NCBI RefSeq assembly: GCF_029836165.1
Contig: NZ_JAOEBG010000009.1
Location: 154,603 to 218,602 of the forward strand
Length of the DNA: 64,000 bases
Reading direction: 5' to 3'
Origin: Pseudomonas sp. GD04091
GTDB taxonomy: Bacteria; Pseudomonadota; Gammaproteobacteria; Pseudomonadales; Pseudomonadaceae
Shown here: in pieces, positions 9,329-18,907 of the stretch
How the letters are laid out: each line of letters opens with the position of its first letter
How positions within the stretch are numbered: the stretch's first letter is position 1
Translations under genes and position numbers: made by a program
Notes under the pieces: model-generated
What the model was told of the DNA's origin: nothing
Database searches by the model: none
Seen by the model: the letters and a program-made list of their open reading frames with translations, nothing else

Positions 9329-10430
9329 CCAGCCGAGGACCGTGGATGTCGTCGTCGTCGGGGGAGGGCCGGCCGGCAGCGCGGCCGCCCTCACCCTGCG
9401 GCGCCACAGCGGTCACTCGGTGATGGTGCTGGAACAACGGGAATACGGGCGGGAGAAGGTCGGTGAGACCCTCTCTCCCGGTGTCCTGCCACTGCTCGAC
9501 TATCTCGGGGTCGGCGAACATTTCCGCCTGGCCGGCTTCAGCCAGTCGTTCGCCTTCACCGCGGCCTGGGGCGACAGCGAAGTCCGCGCCCAGGACTTTC
9601 TGTTCACCGGACGCGGGCACGGCTGGCACCTGGACCGCGCGCGCTTCGACGCCGGATTGGCCAATGCCGCGCGCAGCATGGGCGCGCAATTGCTCACAGG
9701 CGTGCGGGTACGTGAGGTGGAGCGCGATGGCGACAGCTGGAAGTTGCGGGTCGACGGGCTGGAAGGCTCGCCGCAGGTGCACTGCCGCTACCTGATCGAC
9801 GCCACCGGGCGCAGCGCATGGCTGGCCCGGGCAGTGGGCGCCAGCCGCGTCCAGCAGGATCGCCTGGTGGGCATTTCGGCGTATCACGCGGCCACTGACA
9901 CGGTCGTGGAGGGCTGTTCACTGGTCGAGGCCGTCGCGGTGGGCTGGTGGTACAGCGCCCCCGTGCCGGACGGGCGCCTGGTCGCCGTGCTGATGACCGA
10001 CGCCGACCTGCTCCAGGCCTCGCATGATGACCGTGAACACTTCTGGCGCACGGCACTCGCCCAGGCCCCGCACACTCGTGCACGCCTGGGCGAGCGGCAG
10101 ATCGAGGGTAACCTGCGTGTCTGGCCAGCCCATTCGCAGCAACTCGTGCCCTGTTGCGGCAACGGCTGGGCAGCGGCGGGCGATGCCGTGGCGGCATTCG
10201 ACCCGCTATCGTCGATGGGCATCGGCTACGCCTTGAGCACGGGGATCCAGAGCGCCCGGCTGGCCGCCATCAGTCTCGCCGACGCCAGCCATGAGACAGA
10301 GCAGTCCCAGGCCTATCGCATCGATATCCAACGGCATGTCACGGAGTATCAGGCAATGAAACGGGGCTACTACGGCGTCGAATCACGTTATGCCGACCAG
10401 CCTTTCTGGAAGCGCCGCCAGGTCGCATAG
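9318..10430 (+). CDS. lodB: LodB-like FAD-dependent maturase for the quinoprotein oxidase
   Basis: About 370 residues of a flavoprotein of the tryptophan-halogenase/geranylgeranyl-reductase type. The FAD site is VVVGGGPAGSAAAL, followed by the KVGETLSPGV motif and late GWAAAGDAVAAFDPLSS. LodB proteins carry out the hydroxylation of the active-site Trp that builds CTQ in LodA. The start is not an ATG: a TTG at 9318 would overlap the end of lodA by 11 bases, and a GTG at 9342 is an alternative. Either way the two genes are translationally linked, as in other lod/gox operons. Confidence 0.82.
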   Translation: MFADQPRTVDVVVVGGGPAGSAAALTLRRHSGHSVMVLEQREYGREKVGETLSPGVLPLLDYLGVGEHFRLAGFSQSFAFTAAWGDSEVRAQDFLFTGRGHGWHLDRARFDAGLANAARSMGAQLLTGVRVREVERDGDSWKLRVDGLEGSPQVHCRYLIDATGRSAWLARAVGASRVQQDRLVGISAYHAATDTVVEGCSLVEAVAVGWWYSAPVPDGRLVAVLMTDADLLQASHDDREHFWRTALAQAPHTRARLGERQIEGNLRVWPAHSQQLVPCCGNGWAAAGDAVAAFDPLSSMGIGYALSTGIQSARLAAISLADASHETEQSQAYRIDIQRHVTEYQAMKRGYYGVESRYADQPFWKRRQVA

Positions 10431-10482
10431 GCGCTGCTTCATGCCTTGTCGGTCAGACCAGCTGGGGCCGCTCTGGGGCCCA

Positions 10483-10557
10483 TCGCGGGCAAGCCCGCTC
10501 CCACAGGGTTCGTGCATTCCTTGAGGTTCGCACTGTACCTGTGGGAGCGGGCTTGCC
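10483..10557. repeat. Paired REP elements forming a 19-bp inverted repeat
   Basis: GCAAGCCCGCTCCCACAGG at 10489-10507 pairs perfectly with its complement at 10538-10556. The pair sits between the convergent lodB and OmpA-lipoprotein genes and probably works as a two-way transcript end. It is a typical P. putida REP pair. Confidence 0.8.
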
Positions 10558-10578
10558 GTTCTTCGCAGCAGCAAAGAC

Positions 10579-11298
10579 TCAGGGGTACTGCTGAACTGTC
10601 CCCTGCTGGTCATACTGCTGACCTGGAATCGGCTTGAGATTGACCTCGACACGACGGTTCTGCGCACGCCCATTGGCGTCGGCGTTGCTGGCGATCGGTT
10701 GGTCCGGGCCCATGCCACGCACACTGACCCGCGATGCGTCGACGCCCTGCGAGGTCAGGTAGGTGCTGACCGCCTGGGCACGGCGCTGCGACAGGTCCAT
10801 GTTGTGCTGACGGCTGCCGGTGCTGTCGGTGAAGCCGACCACTTCGATGGTGTTCTGGTTGAACTGCTTGAACGAACCGGCCAGGTTGTTCAGTGGCGAG
10901 TAGAAGCTTGGGGCGATGTTCGCCGAGTCGGTGGCGAAGGTGATGTTGCCCGGCATGATCAGCTTGATCTGGTCGCCCTGGCGCTGCACTTCCACACCGG
11001 TATTGGCCATCTGCGCCCGCAGTTCGGCTTCCTGCTTGTCGGCGTAGTAACCATAGCCAGCGGCGGCGGCACCCACCGCGGCGGCGCCGATCAGCGCGCC
11101 CTTGCCACGGTTGTTGTGGTCGATGGCGGCACCGGCGATGGCGCCGGCCAGCGCGCCCAGGCCACCGTACTTGGCGGTCTTGCTCATCCCTGTGGAGCCC
11201 TGCGCCTGGCCTTGGTTGTCATAAGGGTTGGGGCTGGCACAACCGGACATCAGGGCAGCGGCGGTAGCGACGATAATCAGACGACGCATGGTGAACAT
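10579..11298 (-). CDS. OmpA-family outer-membrane lipoprotein with glycine-zipper
   Basis: A 239-residue lipoprotein. The signal peptide ends in LMSGC (lipidated C20). A glycine-zipper segment (GALAGAIAGAAID and GALIGAAAVGAAAAG, about 45-80) is followed by an OmpA-like peptidoglycan-binding domain (about 105-225) with VVGFTDSTGSRQHN and LSQRRAQAV. It resembles YiaD/Pal-type proteins that tie the outer membrane to the wall. The start ATG is preceded by AGGAG at good spacing; a second ATG three codons later is possible. Confidence 0.88.
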   Translation of the reverse strand: MFTMRRLIIVATAAALMSGCASPNPYDNQGQAQGSTGMSKTAKYGGLGALAGAIAGAAIDHNNRGKGALIGAAAVGAAAAGYGYYADKQEAELRAQMANTGVEVQRQGDQIKLIMPGNITFATDSANIAPSFYSPLNNLAGSFKQFNQNTIEVVGFTDSTGSRQHNMDLSQRRAQAVSTYLTSQGVDASRVSVRGMGPDQPIASNADANGRAQNRRVEVNLKPIPGQQYDQQGTVQQYP

Positions 11299-11393
11299 GG
11301 ACAAGCTCCTACTGAAATTCAAAAGTGCAGCGGATCACACACGGATCTGTGCCAGTCTTGGATTGCAGCGCAGCGGAAAAATTCCATGAAACC

Positions 11394-12038
11394 TCAGGCG
11401 CGCACAAAGGGGTTTTCGCGCATCTCGTCGCCGAGGCGGGTTTCCGGACCATGGCCGGTCACCACGATGGCATCCTCATCCAGGCGGTACAGCCGCTCCT
11501 TGATGGAACGAACGATAGTCCGCTGATCGCCTCCCCACAAATCGGTACGCCCAACGCCACGGCGGAACAACGTATCGCCGGCGATCAGCAGCTTGTGTTC
11601 GGCGAACCAGAAGCTCATCGATCCTGGCGAATGCCCCGGGGTGTGCAGCGCCACGCCACAACCGCAGGCCAGCGCCTCGTCGTCGCTCAGCCAGCGGTCC
11701 GGCGACGGCACCGGGGTGTAGGGCATGCCGAACATCTGGCACTGCATCTCCAGGTTCTCCCACAGGGGCTGGTCGGCCTTGTGCAGGTGCAACGTGGCGC
11801 CGGTCAGTTCCTTGAGCTTGCCCGAGGCGAGAAAGTGATCGAAGTGGGCGTGGGTGTGGATGATGCTCACCAGGGTCAGGCCGTGGTGTTGCAGGCGGGC
11901 CAGGATCTTCTGCTCGTCGCCGCCCGGGTCGACGACGATGGCCTTCTTGCTGACGGGGTCGCCAATGAGGGTGCAGTTGCACTGCAGCGGGCCGACGGGG
12001 AAGGTTTCGCGGATGAGAGCTACCGAGGTGTTTTCCAT
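11394..12038 (-). CDS. MBL-fold metallo-hydrolase (glyoxalase II-like)
   Basis: A 214-residue metallo-beta-lactamase-fold protein. The metal motif is HTHAHFDH (about 61-68), with further ligands in HTPGHSPGS and the Asp in IAGDTLFRRGVGR, ending with TGHGPET. This is the YcbL-type short glyoxalase II family, which hydrolyses thioesters such as S-lactoylglutathione; the exact substrate is uncertain because the glutathione-binding C-terminal domain of true GloB is absent. It stands alone; 11299-11393 is promoter or spacer sequence. Confidence 0.85.
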   Translation of the reverse strand: MENTSVALIRETFPVGPLQCNCTLIGDPVSKKAIVVDPGGDEQKILARLQHHGLTLVSIIHTHAHFDHFLASGKLKELTGATLHLHKADQPLWENLEMQCQMFGMPYTPVPSPDRWLSDDEALACGCGVALHTPGHSPGSMSFWFAEHKLLIAGDTLFRRGVGRTDLWGGDQRTIVRSIKERLYRLDEDAIVVTGHGPETRLGDEMRENPFVRA

Positions 12039-12136
12039 GAAAGAGGATGCGGTCAGTTAATCGAGTAGGGTTTGAACACAGGCTGATGCAGACAGTAATA
12101 CAGCTTCGGCAACTACCTCGGCAACAGCCTCCGCCC

Positions 12137-12829
12137 TCAAGGTAGATACAACCGGAACAACCCGCCCCCCAGTGTTCCGCCATTGGCGATCTCGATCCGC
12201 CCGTGTACCCCATTGCGCTCATGCAGCGCGGCGATCCGCGCGGCAAAGTACAACCCCAGCCCGGTACTGCCGCTCTGCGGATCGATGCCCTGCACGTAGT
12301 CATGCTGACGCTCGAGCATGCGCTGTGGATAACCCGCGCCATCATCGTTGACGCTGATCACCAACTGCTCGCCCTCTTCCTCGATGCTGATCAGCAAGGC
12401 ATGGCCGGCATAGCGAATGGCGTTGGTAAGCACATTGGCCACCACCGACGCGACCAGCTCACGGTCGAAGAAGCCCAGCGGGCTTTCGGTGTCGATACGC
12501 CAGGTGGCGAGGATGTCGCGATGCCTGATGACATCTTCCTGGGCTGCGAGCTGGGCCTCGATGAAGTCATCGAGTTCGTGATAGTCCGGGCAGATGGGCA
12601 ACTGGTTGACGCCAAGCTTGTACAAGCCCAGCAGCTGCACGAGCATGCCGTTGAGGTGGCTGAGCTCATGCTCCACCACACCCTGCTCGGTACCGCCACG
12701 CAACTCTGCGGGCAGACGCGCCAGCCACTGGCTGTGCGCATGAGTGAGCGTCGACAGGGAGTTCTTCAGGTCGTGCACGGTGGAGGCGATCACCGTGGAG
12801 AAATCCAGCCCCTGGTTGTCCTGGTTCAT
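12137..12829 (-). CDS. Sensor histidine kinase, soluble (HisKA/HATPase only)
   Basis: A 230-residue kinase with no sensor or membrane part. The H-box is ASTVHDLKNSLSTL (phospho-acceptor H19), then an ATPase domain with the N-box SVVANVLTNAIRYAG, a G1-like DDGAGYPQ and G2 TGLGLYFA. It starts inside the stop codon of the upstream TPR response-regulator gene (4-base overlap), so the two are made together and very likely form a pair. Lacking its own sensor, it may take input from a partner protein or from the response regulator itself. Confidence 0.82.
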   Translation of the reverse strand: MNQDNQGLDFSTVIASTVHDLKNSLSTLTHAHSQWLARLPAELRGGTEQGVVEHELSHLNGMLVQLLGLYKLGVNQLPICPDYHELDDFIEAQLAAQEDVIRHRDILATWRIDTESPLGFFDRELVASVVANVLTNAIRYAGHALLISIEEEGEQLVISVNDDGAGYPQRMLERQHDYVQGIDPQSGSTGLGLYFAARIAALHERNGVHGRIEIANGGTLGGGLFRLYLP

Positions 12830-14433
12830 GCGCCGAAAACCCGGATGTGCAGTTTGCGATAACGGTCGTAACGGCTATCACTGGTGGGGATACCGGCCAC
12901 GCTGGTGAGGCAGTCGCGGCACTCCTGCATCAGCGCCGGCGGCGGTGCTTCGCCACCGATGCGCAACAACGCCTGGGCGGTGTTCAAGGCGATGCTGATG
13001 TTCCTCGGCTGCAACGACAAGGCCTTGCGGAACATGCCCAGCGCCTCGTTGAGCTGCCCCCCCTGGTAGCTGCGCACGCCCTGACGGTTGAGGTCCACGG
13101 CTTCGGTCACCGCACCGAGCACCACTGGGTCATCGGTGAGCTTGGCCACGTTCTGCATGACCTTGGGATCGTCGCCGTAGGTTTCCACGCAGCCTTTCAG
13201 GATCGAAGTGCCCGCGGCGTCCTGACCGAGCTGCTGCAACTGCCTGGCCACCGTCAAGGCCGCTTCCACGGAGAAGAACTGGTCCATCTTCTCCAGGCGC
13301 AACATCGCCTGCTCGGTGAGCTTGGCCGCGGTCTCAGGATCACCGGCCTGTTGCAGGCTGGCCGCCTTCATCAAGCGGGCGCGTACCTGCAGGCCCTGGT
13401 CCTCGACATTTTCCTTGGCCACCTCGCTGAGCACCGTGTTGATCTCGACCCGTGTGCGGGCGTCAAGACCATTGCCAACGTTCTTGTTCATCAGCGCCTG
13501 GACCAGCCCCAGGTTGCTTTCGGCATCCTTGTAACGCGAGCTTTGCCCCTGGTTCACCGCGTGGCGGTAGGCCTTGGAAGCACTTTCAAAATCGGCGTTG
13601 TCCAGCGCCAGCTTGCCCAGCGCGGCCTGCCGACGGACGGCCAGGGGCGAAAGGCGCACCGCTTCCTCGAGCATGTGCTGGGCACGCTTGGTCTCCCCCT
13701 GGGCCACCAGCACTTCGGCCATGCCGTCATACAGGTTGGGCATGATGGGGAACGCCTTGAGCGCCTGTTCGTATACCCCTTGCGCCTGGGCATGCTGGCC
13801 ACGCTTGTGCAGCAGGTTGCCCAGCGCTGCGTAGACCCAAGGCTGAGGACGGCTGGCGAGGATGTTCTTGAGGAACTTCTCCAGCTCTTCGAAACGTTTG
13901 AGATCGCGCAATGCATCGGCACGATAGCGCAGGCACAGGGGCGCGAAGCGCGGATCCTTCTTGCACAGCTCGGCGCAAGCCGCCAATACCTCGGCGGGCC
14001 GCCCACGGTCGAGCGCCTGAAGGATAGGCTTGAGCAAGATCTTGCGCTGGGTCAGCTTCTCAAGGCGCTGGGCCAGGCCGACACGGTTGAAAGGCTTGGT
14101 CAGATAGGCGTCGGGCTCGTGCTCGATGGCACTGAGCACGATGGACTGGCTGCTTTCGGCCGTGACCATGATGAACACGCATTCGTGACTGATCAGCTTG
14201 TCGAGGATCAGGTCCTCGAGCACTTGCTGGCCGTTCTTCTTGCCATCCCCCAGGTGAAAGTCCTGGAGGATGAAGTCATAGCGCTTCTGCCCGCACATGC
14301 GCAGCGCCTGCTCGCCGCTGTCGGCGGTGTCCACGTCGCGCGCGCCCAACTCGCGGAGCATCGAGCGGGTCGACGTGCGAAAGTCGGTGAAGTCGTCGAC
14401 GATCAGAAAGCTTTTTTGCCCGTACTGCAGCAT
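12826..14433 (-). CDS. Response regulator with C-terminal TPR repeats
   Basis: A 535-residue protein: an N-terminal receiver domain (FLIVDDFTDFRTS, phospho-acceptor D58 in FILQDFHLGD, conserved Lys in YLTKPFNRVGL) joined to about 400 residues of tetratricopeptide repeats (for example LGNLLHKRGQHAQAQGVYEQ and the last motif before ISIALNTAQALL). There is no DNA-binding or enzyme domain, so output must be by protein contact. The start at ATG 14433 gives the normal receiver N-terminus; upstream in-frame codons are unconserved. It is co-transcribed with the soluble histidine kinase. Confidence 0.85.
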   Translation of the reverse strand: MLQYGQKSFLIVDDFTDFRTSTRSMLRELGARDVDTADSGEQALRMCGQKRYDFILQDFHLGDGKKNGQQVLEDLILDKLISHECVFIMVTAESSQSIVLSAIEHEPDAYLTKPFNRVGLAQRLEKLTQRKILLKPILQALDRGRPAEVLAACAELCKKDPRFAPLCLRYRADALRDLKRFEELEKFLKNILASRPQPWVYAALGNLLHKRGQHAQAQGVYEQALKAFPIMPNLYDGMAEVLVAQGETKRAQHMLEEAVRLSPLAVRRQAALGKLALDNADFESASKAYRHAVNQGQSSRYKDAESNLGLVQALMNKNVGNGLDARTRVEINTVLSEVAKENVEDQGLQVRARLMKAASLQQAGDPETAAKLTEQAMLRLEKMDQFFSVEAALTVARQLQQLGQDAAGTSILKGCVETYGDDPKVMQNVAKLTDDPVVLGAVTEAVDLNRQGVRSYQGGQLNEALGMFRKALSLQPRNISIALNTAQALLRIGGEAPPPALMQECRDCLTSVAGIPTSDSRYDRYRKLHIRVFGA

Positions 14434-14576
14434 CAACACGACCTGTATCGAGAGAAGTGGGAAGTGGCGATGCATACCGCCGAATCTTGTATCGGCAGTG
14501 GCTCGTGAAAGATGAGTGCGCAAGCATCAGCACCAGATGATAGCGCAGAGCCACCATCCTGACACCTGTGGGGCGC

Positions 14577-17294
14577 TCAGGCCAGCAGCCCGAGAGACTT
14601 GGCCTTGGCTACCGCCTGGGTGCGACGTTCGACCCCCAGCTTGCTATTGATGTGACTGGCGTGAGTCTTGACCGTATGCAGGGAAATGAACAGCTGCTCG
14701 CTGATCTGCTGGTTCGAACAGCCCTGAGCGATCAGCTCGAGCACTGCCAGTTCACGGCCGCTCAGGGCGTCGGCGATCACTGCCGTGGATGAGGTTGCCT
14801 GCGGCAGACGCGCCAGCAACTCGGCCTGGACCGGGCAGGTTGCACGCAGGGCAAGCTGCTCGCGCAGCCAGTGCGGCTGCTCATCCAGCAGGCGTTGAAA
14901 CGCTTGCAACGCGCCGCCCTGCGCGGCGCCCAGCGCCTGGGGCAAGAGTCTGCCGGCCTCGTCCTCTCGCCCCTCACCGAGCAGCAGCATGATCAACTGA
15001 CACAGGGCGCTGACCGTCAGCGTCATGCCGCCACTGGCCTGGCCGCGTTCGACGAGTGCGCGCAAGCGCGCCTCGGCATCGTTCGGCCGTTCAAGCACCC
15101 GCTCCAGCAAGGCCTGTTGCAGTTCGATGTGCAACGGCAGCAGGGGATGGAACTCCGGCGCCGCCGCTGGCTGCTCGCCACCGTACGTCTGCCCCAGACG
15201 GGTCAACCACGACTCGGCAAGGTCCGTGCGCCCTTGGGCCAGCCACAGCTCACATTTCACCAGGGTGATCATGGCCAGGTAGAAGATCGGCGGCACATCC
15301 CAGATATGCATCAGCCGCTCGGCCTCGGCCAGTTCGGAGAATGCCTCGGCGAAACGCCCCTCGCGCCCGTCCAGCGAGGCGATCACGCAGTGCCCGATCA
15401 GCACGCTGATATCGCGGCAGGTGCGCGCCTCGCTCAGCCCCGCACGCAAGCGGGCACGGCCCTGGCCCGGCTGCAAGCGAGCGGCGAGCAGGTAGCCTTC
15501 GTACAGCGTGAGGCGGGCGCGCACGGCATAAAGCCGTTGGCCCGAGAGCCCCTGCAGGCGCAGCAAGCCCTGGCGCGTCTCGTCCAGGGCGCGCAGCACT
15601 TCGCCGCGGGCATGCAGCACCCTGGCCCGGTCGTAATGGGCCAGCGCCTCGAACAACGGATTGCCGACCCGCTGCGCCAGCTCCAGGGCCTCGCGATTCC
15701 AGCCCCGGGCGCGCCAGAAGTCGCCATCGGCGATCGCCAGGTTGGACAGCGTCGACAAACACACCAGGCGTTGCCCGTAGCGCTTGCACGGCAGGCTCTG
15801 CAGCGCTTCGCCGCAATACGCCAGGGTGCGCTCGCGATCGCCGCGGCCACGGGCAATGACACCGCTCAGGGCAAGCCACTGGGCCAGCATGGATTTTTGC
15901 GCGGTAGCGGATGGCGCCGGCAGGAAGCGGCTCAGGTAGGCCGCCAGTTCCTCGGCGGCATCCAGCTGGCAGGCAAGACCCAGGGCCCAGCTGTACAACA
16001 CGATCAGCCGTGGCGTGCTGATCAGCAGGCTGTCGGGCAGGTCCATCTTCCAGCGCAGCAACATGCCGACGTTCTGTTCTGCCAGCAACTGTTCCTCGGA
16101 CAAGCTCTGCACGAGGTCGGCCGCCACATCCAGGTGCCCGGCCCGCAATGCCTGCTCCACCGCTTCGTCCAGCAACCCCTGCCCCTCGAACCAGCGGCAG
16201 GCTCGCAGGTGCAGGCCCGCCAGGGGCTCACTGGCCTGACGGCTGCGCAGCAGGTCGGAGAAAAGATGGTGATAGCGGAACCAGCGCCCGTGCTCATCGA
16301 GCGGGACGAGAAAGACCTGGTGGGCCTGGAGATAACGCAGGATGTCGGCACTGTCATGCCGCTCGCGCAAGGCGTCGCAGAGTTCGGCGCAGAAACGCTC
16401 CTGGCAGGCCGTGTCATAGAGAAACGCCTGCACCGGGACCGGGAGGATGTCGATGACCTCCTCGAGCAGGTAGTCCCGGATCAAGCCCTCGCCGCCGTGC
16501 AAGGCCTGGGGCAAGGCGTTGTCTTCACCCGCCTCGCTGGCCGCCAGCTGCCAGAAGCGCAACCCTGCCACCCATCCGTCGCTACGCTGGATCAGGTTGT
16601 CGAGGGCTTGGCCACGCAAGCCGGTGGGCTGCCGGCCGATCACGGCCAGGGCTTCGTCGGGGGTGAGCCGCAAATCCTGCTCGTTGAGTTCGACCAACTG
16701 GCGCGACAGGCGCAGGCGCGCCAGGTGCCAGTCCGGTCGCTGGCGGCTGGTGACCAACAGCAGCAATCCGGCGGGCAGATGATTGAGGAAGAACTGCAGG
16801 CAACGATCCAGCACCGGCCCCTGGGCCAGATGGTAGTCATCGAGCACCAGCAACAGAGGCGTGTCGGGTTGCAGATACAGGGTGAGTTCATCGAGCAGGC
16901 CATCCAGCCATTCCTCGAAGGCGAAGGGCTGATGGCGCTGACGCATCTTGAGCAGACCGAGTGCTTGCCCACCCAGCGCCGGGCAGAACTGCTGGAGGCC
17001 TTCGAGCAGCCGCTCCAGGAAACGACCGGGATCGGCGTCACGCTGGCTCAGGCCGAGCCAGAGACTGCGCCAGTGGGCAGGCAGGCCTTGGCAGAACTCG
17101 ATGGCCAGTGAGCTTTTACCGAAGCCCGCTGGCGCGTTCACCAGCAGTAGACGCCCGGCCAGCCCTGTATGCAGGCGCTGGCACAGGCGCGCACGGGGAA
17201 CGTGCGCTTCCGGCAGCGGCGGCCGGAAAAAGCGCCCATCCAACAGGCCCAGGGCCTGGCTGGCAACTCCATGCGTACGGGACAGGTCTGTCAT
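14577..17294 (-). CDS. MalT/AlkS-type LuxR-family ATP-dependent regulator
   Basis: A 905-residue STAND-class activator. Order: N-terminal P-loop NTPase (Walker A NAPAGFGKS at about 53-61; Walker B LLLVLDDYHLA at about 152-162), long helical TPR-like arm (about 400-780), and a C-terminal LuxR helix-turn-helix (ISEQLFISLHTVKTH). MalT-type proteins bind an inducer on the arm, oligomerise with ATP and activate promoters. It lies directly downstream of, and on the same strand as, the DUF1302/DUF1329 pair, next to an acyl-CoA ligase, so it probably controls that catabolic cluster; AlkS of the alkane pathway is of the same type. The ATG at 17294 gives MTDLSRTHG; upstream in-frame sequence is discounted. 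Confidence 0.86.
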   Translation of the reverse strand: MTDLSRTHGVASQALGLLDGRFFRPPLPEAHVPRARLCQRLHTGLAGRLLLVNAPAGFGKSSLAIEFCQGLPAHWRSLWLGLSQRDADPGRFLERLLEGLQQFCPALGGQALGLLKMRQRHQPFAFEEWLDGLLDELTLYLQPDTPLLLVLDDYHLAQGPVLDRCLQFFLNHLPAGLLLLVTSRQRPDWHLARLRLSRQLVELNEQDLRLTPDEALAVIGRQPTGLRGQALDNLIQRSDGWVAGLRFWQLAASEAGEDNALPQALHGGEGLIRDYLLEEVIDILPVPVQAFLYDTACQERFCAELCDALRERHDSADILRYLQAHQVFLVPLDEHGRWFRYHHLFSDLLRSRQASEPLAGLHLRACRWFEGQGLLDEAVEQALRAGHLDVAADLVQSLSEEQLLAEQNVGMLLRWKMDLPDSLLISTPRLIVLYSWALGLACQLDAAEELAAYLSRFLPAPSATAQKSMLAQWLALSGVIARGRGDRERTLAYCGEALQSLPCKRYGQRLVCLSTLSNLAIADGDFWRARGWNREALELAQRVGNPLFEALAHYDRARVLHARGEVLRALDETRQGLLRLQGLSGQRLYAVRARLTLYEGYLLAARLQPGQGRARLRAGLSEARTCRDISVLIGHCVIASLDGREGRFAEAFSELAEAERLMHIWDVPPIFYLAMITLVKCELWLAQGRTDLAESWLTRLGQTYGGEQPAAAPEFHPLLPLHIELQQALLERVLERPNDAEARLRALVERGQASGGMTLTVSALCQLIMLLLGEGREDEAGRLLPQALGAAQGGALQAFQRLLDEQPHWLREQLALRATCPVQAELLARLPQATSSTAVIADALSGRELAVLELIAQGCSNQQISEQLFISLHTVKTHASHINSKLGVERRTQAVAKAKSLGLLA

Positions 17295-17452
17295 GGCCGG
17301 CTCGTTCTGATTGGAATAATGCGGCGGTACGAATGGTTGCGAGACTAGCGGCAAACGCAACACATTTGAAGACGATCGGCCAGCAATAGTCCAAAAAGAC
17401 TACAACAAAAAGAAACAATGCTGATGGCGCCCGCCACCATCGGCAAACAGAA

Positions 17453-17473
17453 ACGCCCCGGCAAGCCGGGGCG
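17453..17473 (-). terminator. Rho-independent terminator after the DUF1329 gene
   Basis: CGCCCCGGC pairs with GCCGGGGCG around a 3-base AAG-type loop; read on the minus strand the stem is followed by a T-rich stretch. It is 44 bases after the stop of the DUF1329 gene and separates that operon from the MalT-like regulator gene. Confidence 0.8.
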
Positions 17474-17516
17474 TTCTGGGGGATCACACGGAGTTGGCGA
17501 CTTTCAGCTCATCAGC

Positions 17517-18881
17517 TCAACGTACACCTGCCTGACGCAGCGCGGCTGGCTGGAACTCGGCCTTGCTGGCACTGAAGCCGAAGTTGTAGGCGCTCTTCTC
17601 TTCGTTCTTCATGCCCAGGGCCAGGTAGCGACCCGACTGCAGGTCGTAGATGGCTTCCAGGGTGTACCACGGTACCTGCACGTTGTAGTACGGCTGGGCA
17701 TGGGCCTCGGACACGCGCCACAGCTGGTTGCGGCCGTCGTACTGATCGATCACCGCTGCCTGCCAGGTATCCTCGTCGATGTAGAAGTCACGCTTGGCGT
17801 AGATATGACGCTGGCCTGGCTTGAGCGTGGCCACCACATGCCAGACGCGGCGCAGCTCGTAACGCGACAGGTCCTGGTTGATGTGCCCGGCCTTGATGAT
17901 GTCGGAGTACTTGAGCTTCGGATCGTCGAGCTTGAAGGCATTGGAGGCGATGTACATCTCCTTCTTGCCCTCGAGCTTCCAGTCGTAGCGATCCGGCGCA
18001 CCGTTGTACATGTCCAGGTTATCGGAGGTACGCAAGCCGTCGGCGGCGGTACCCGGTCCGTCGTACGAGACCTGTGGTGCCTGGCGCACACGACGCTGAC
18101 CGGCGTTGTAGATCCACGCCTTGCGCGGCTCCTTGACCTGGTCGAGGGTTTCATGGACCAGCAGCACGGTACCCGCCAGACGCGCGGGCGCCGTCACTTC
18201 CTGCTTGAAGTAGAACAGGATGTTGCCTGGATTGGAGGGATCGTAGTCCTTCATCTTGTCGCGGAAAACAAACTGGTCCTGGAAGTACACCAGGCTGTAC
18301 GAACCGTTCTGCTGGGGAGTCGCCTGGGTGACCAGGCGGGTCACGCTGCCACCGCGATAACGGGTGATGTGGTTCCAGATCACCTCCAGGCCATCCTTGG
18401 GGATCGGGAACGGAACGGCGGTACGGAAGTTCTCCAGGCCGTTGCCGCCGGCGACCAGCGTGGTCTTGGTGGCGTTCTCCTTGATGGCGGCGAAGACGTC
18501 GTCCGGCACGGTGGCGCCACGGTGGGTCTTGTACACCGGGATCTTGTAGGTGTCCGGATAGCGCTTGAGCATCGCCAGCTGGCCAGGCGAGAGCTTGTCC
18601 TTGTACTGCTCGGCGTTCTGCGCGGTGATGGTGAACAGCGGTTTGTCACTGCCGTAGGGGTCGGAGAGGAAACCCTTGCCGTCGACACTGCCGGCACTCT
18701 TCGAAAGCGGTTCCCATGGACCGATGGAACCATCGGCGTTACCGGCCTTTTCCGCGCCCATCGGGGTCAGGGTCGAGCCCAGCTTGGCCGCTTCGGTGGC
18801 GGAAACCGCAGCCATGACGCTGGTTGCCAGCAGGGACATGCCCAGTACTCCGGCTTGCAGCAGACGTGTGGTCATTTTCAT
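17517..18881 (-). CDS. DUF1329 outer-membrane-associated lipoprotein-like protein
   Basis: A 454-residue secreted protein with a cleavable signal peptide (LLQAGVLGMSLLATSVMAAV, about 6-25) and full-length DUF1329 domain; marks include IGPWEPLSKSAGS and QAAVIDQYDGRNQLWRVSE. The fold is related to lipoprotein carriers of the LolA/LolB type. DUF1329 genes are almost always paired with a DUF1302 gene, as here (26 bases between them), and often lie in operons for uptake or export of hydrophobic compounds such as sterols, terpenes or lipids. The start is an ATG behind an AGGA site. Confidence 0.85.
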   Translation of the reverse strand: MKMTTRLLQAGVLGMSLLATSVMAAVSATEAAKLGSTLTPMGAEKAGNADGSIGPWEPLSKSAGSVDGKGFLSDPYGSDKPLFTITAQNAEQYKDKLSPGQLAMLKRYPDTYKIPVYKTHRGATVPDDVFAAIKENATKTTLVAGGNGLENFRTAVPFPIPKDGLEVIWNHITRYRGGSVTRLVTQATPQQNGSYSLVYFQDQFVFRDKMKDYDPSNPGNILFYFKQEVTAPARLAGTVLLVHETLDQVKEPRKAWIYNAGQRRVRQAPQVSYDGPGTAADGLRTSDNLDMYNGAPDRYDWKLEGKKEMYIASNAFKLDDPKLKYSDIIKAGHINQDLSRYELRRVWHVVATLKPGQRHIYAKRDFYIDEDTWQAAVIDQYDGRNQLWRVSEAHAQPYYNVQVPWYTLEAIYDLQSGRYLALGMKNEEKSAYNFGFSASKAEFQPAALRQAGVR

Positions 18882-18907
18882 TCTGTTGTCGTCCTGGATC
18901 AGTGTGC

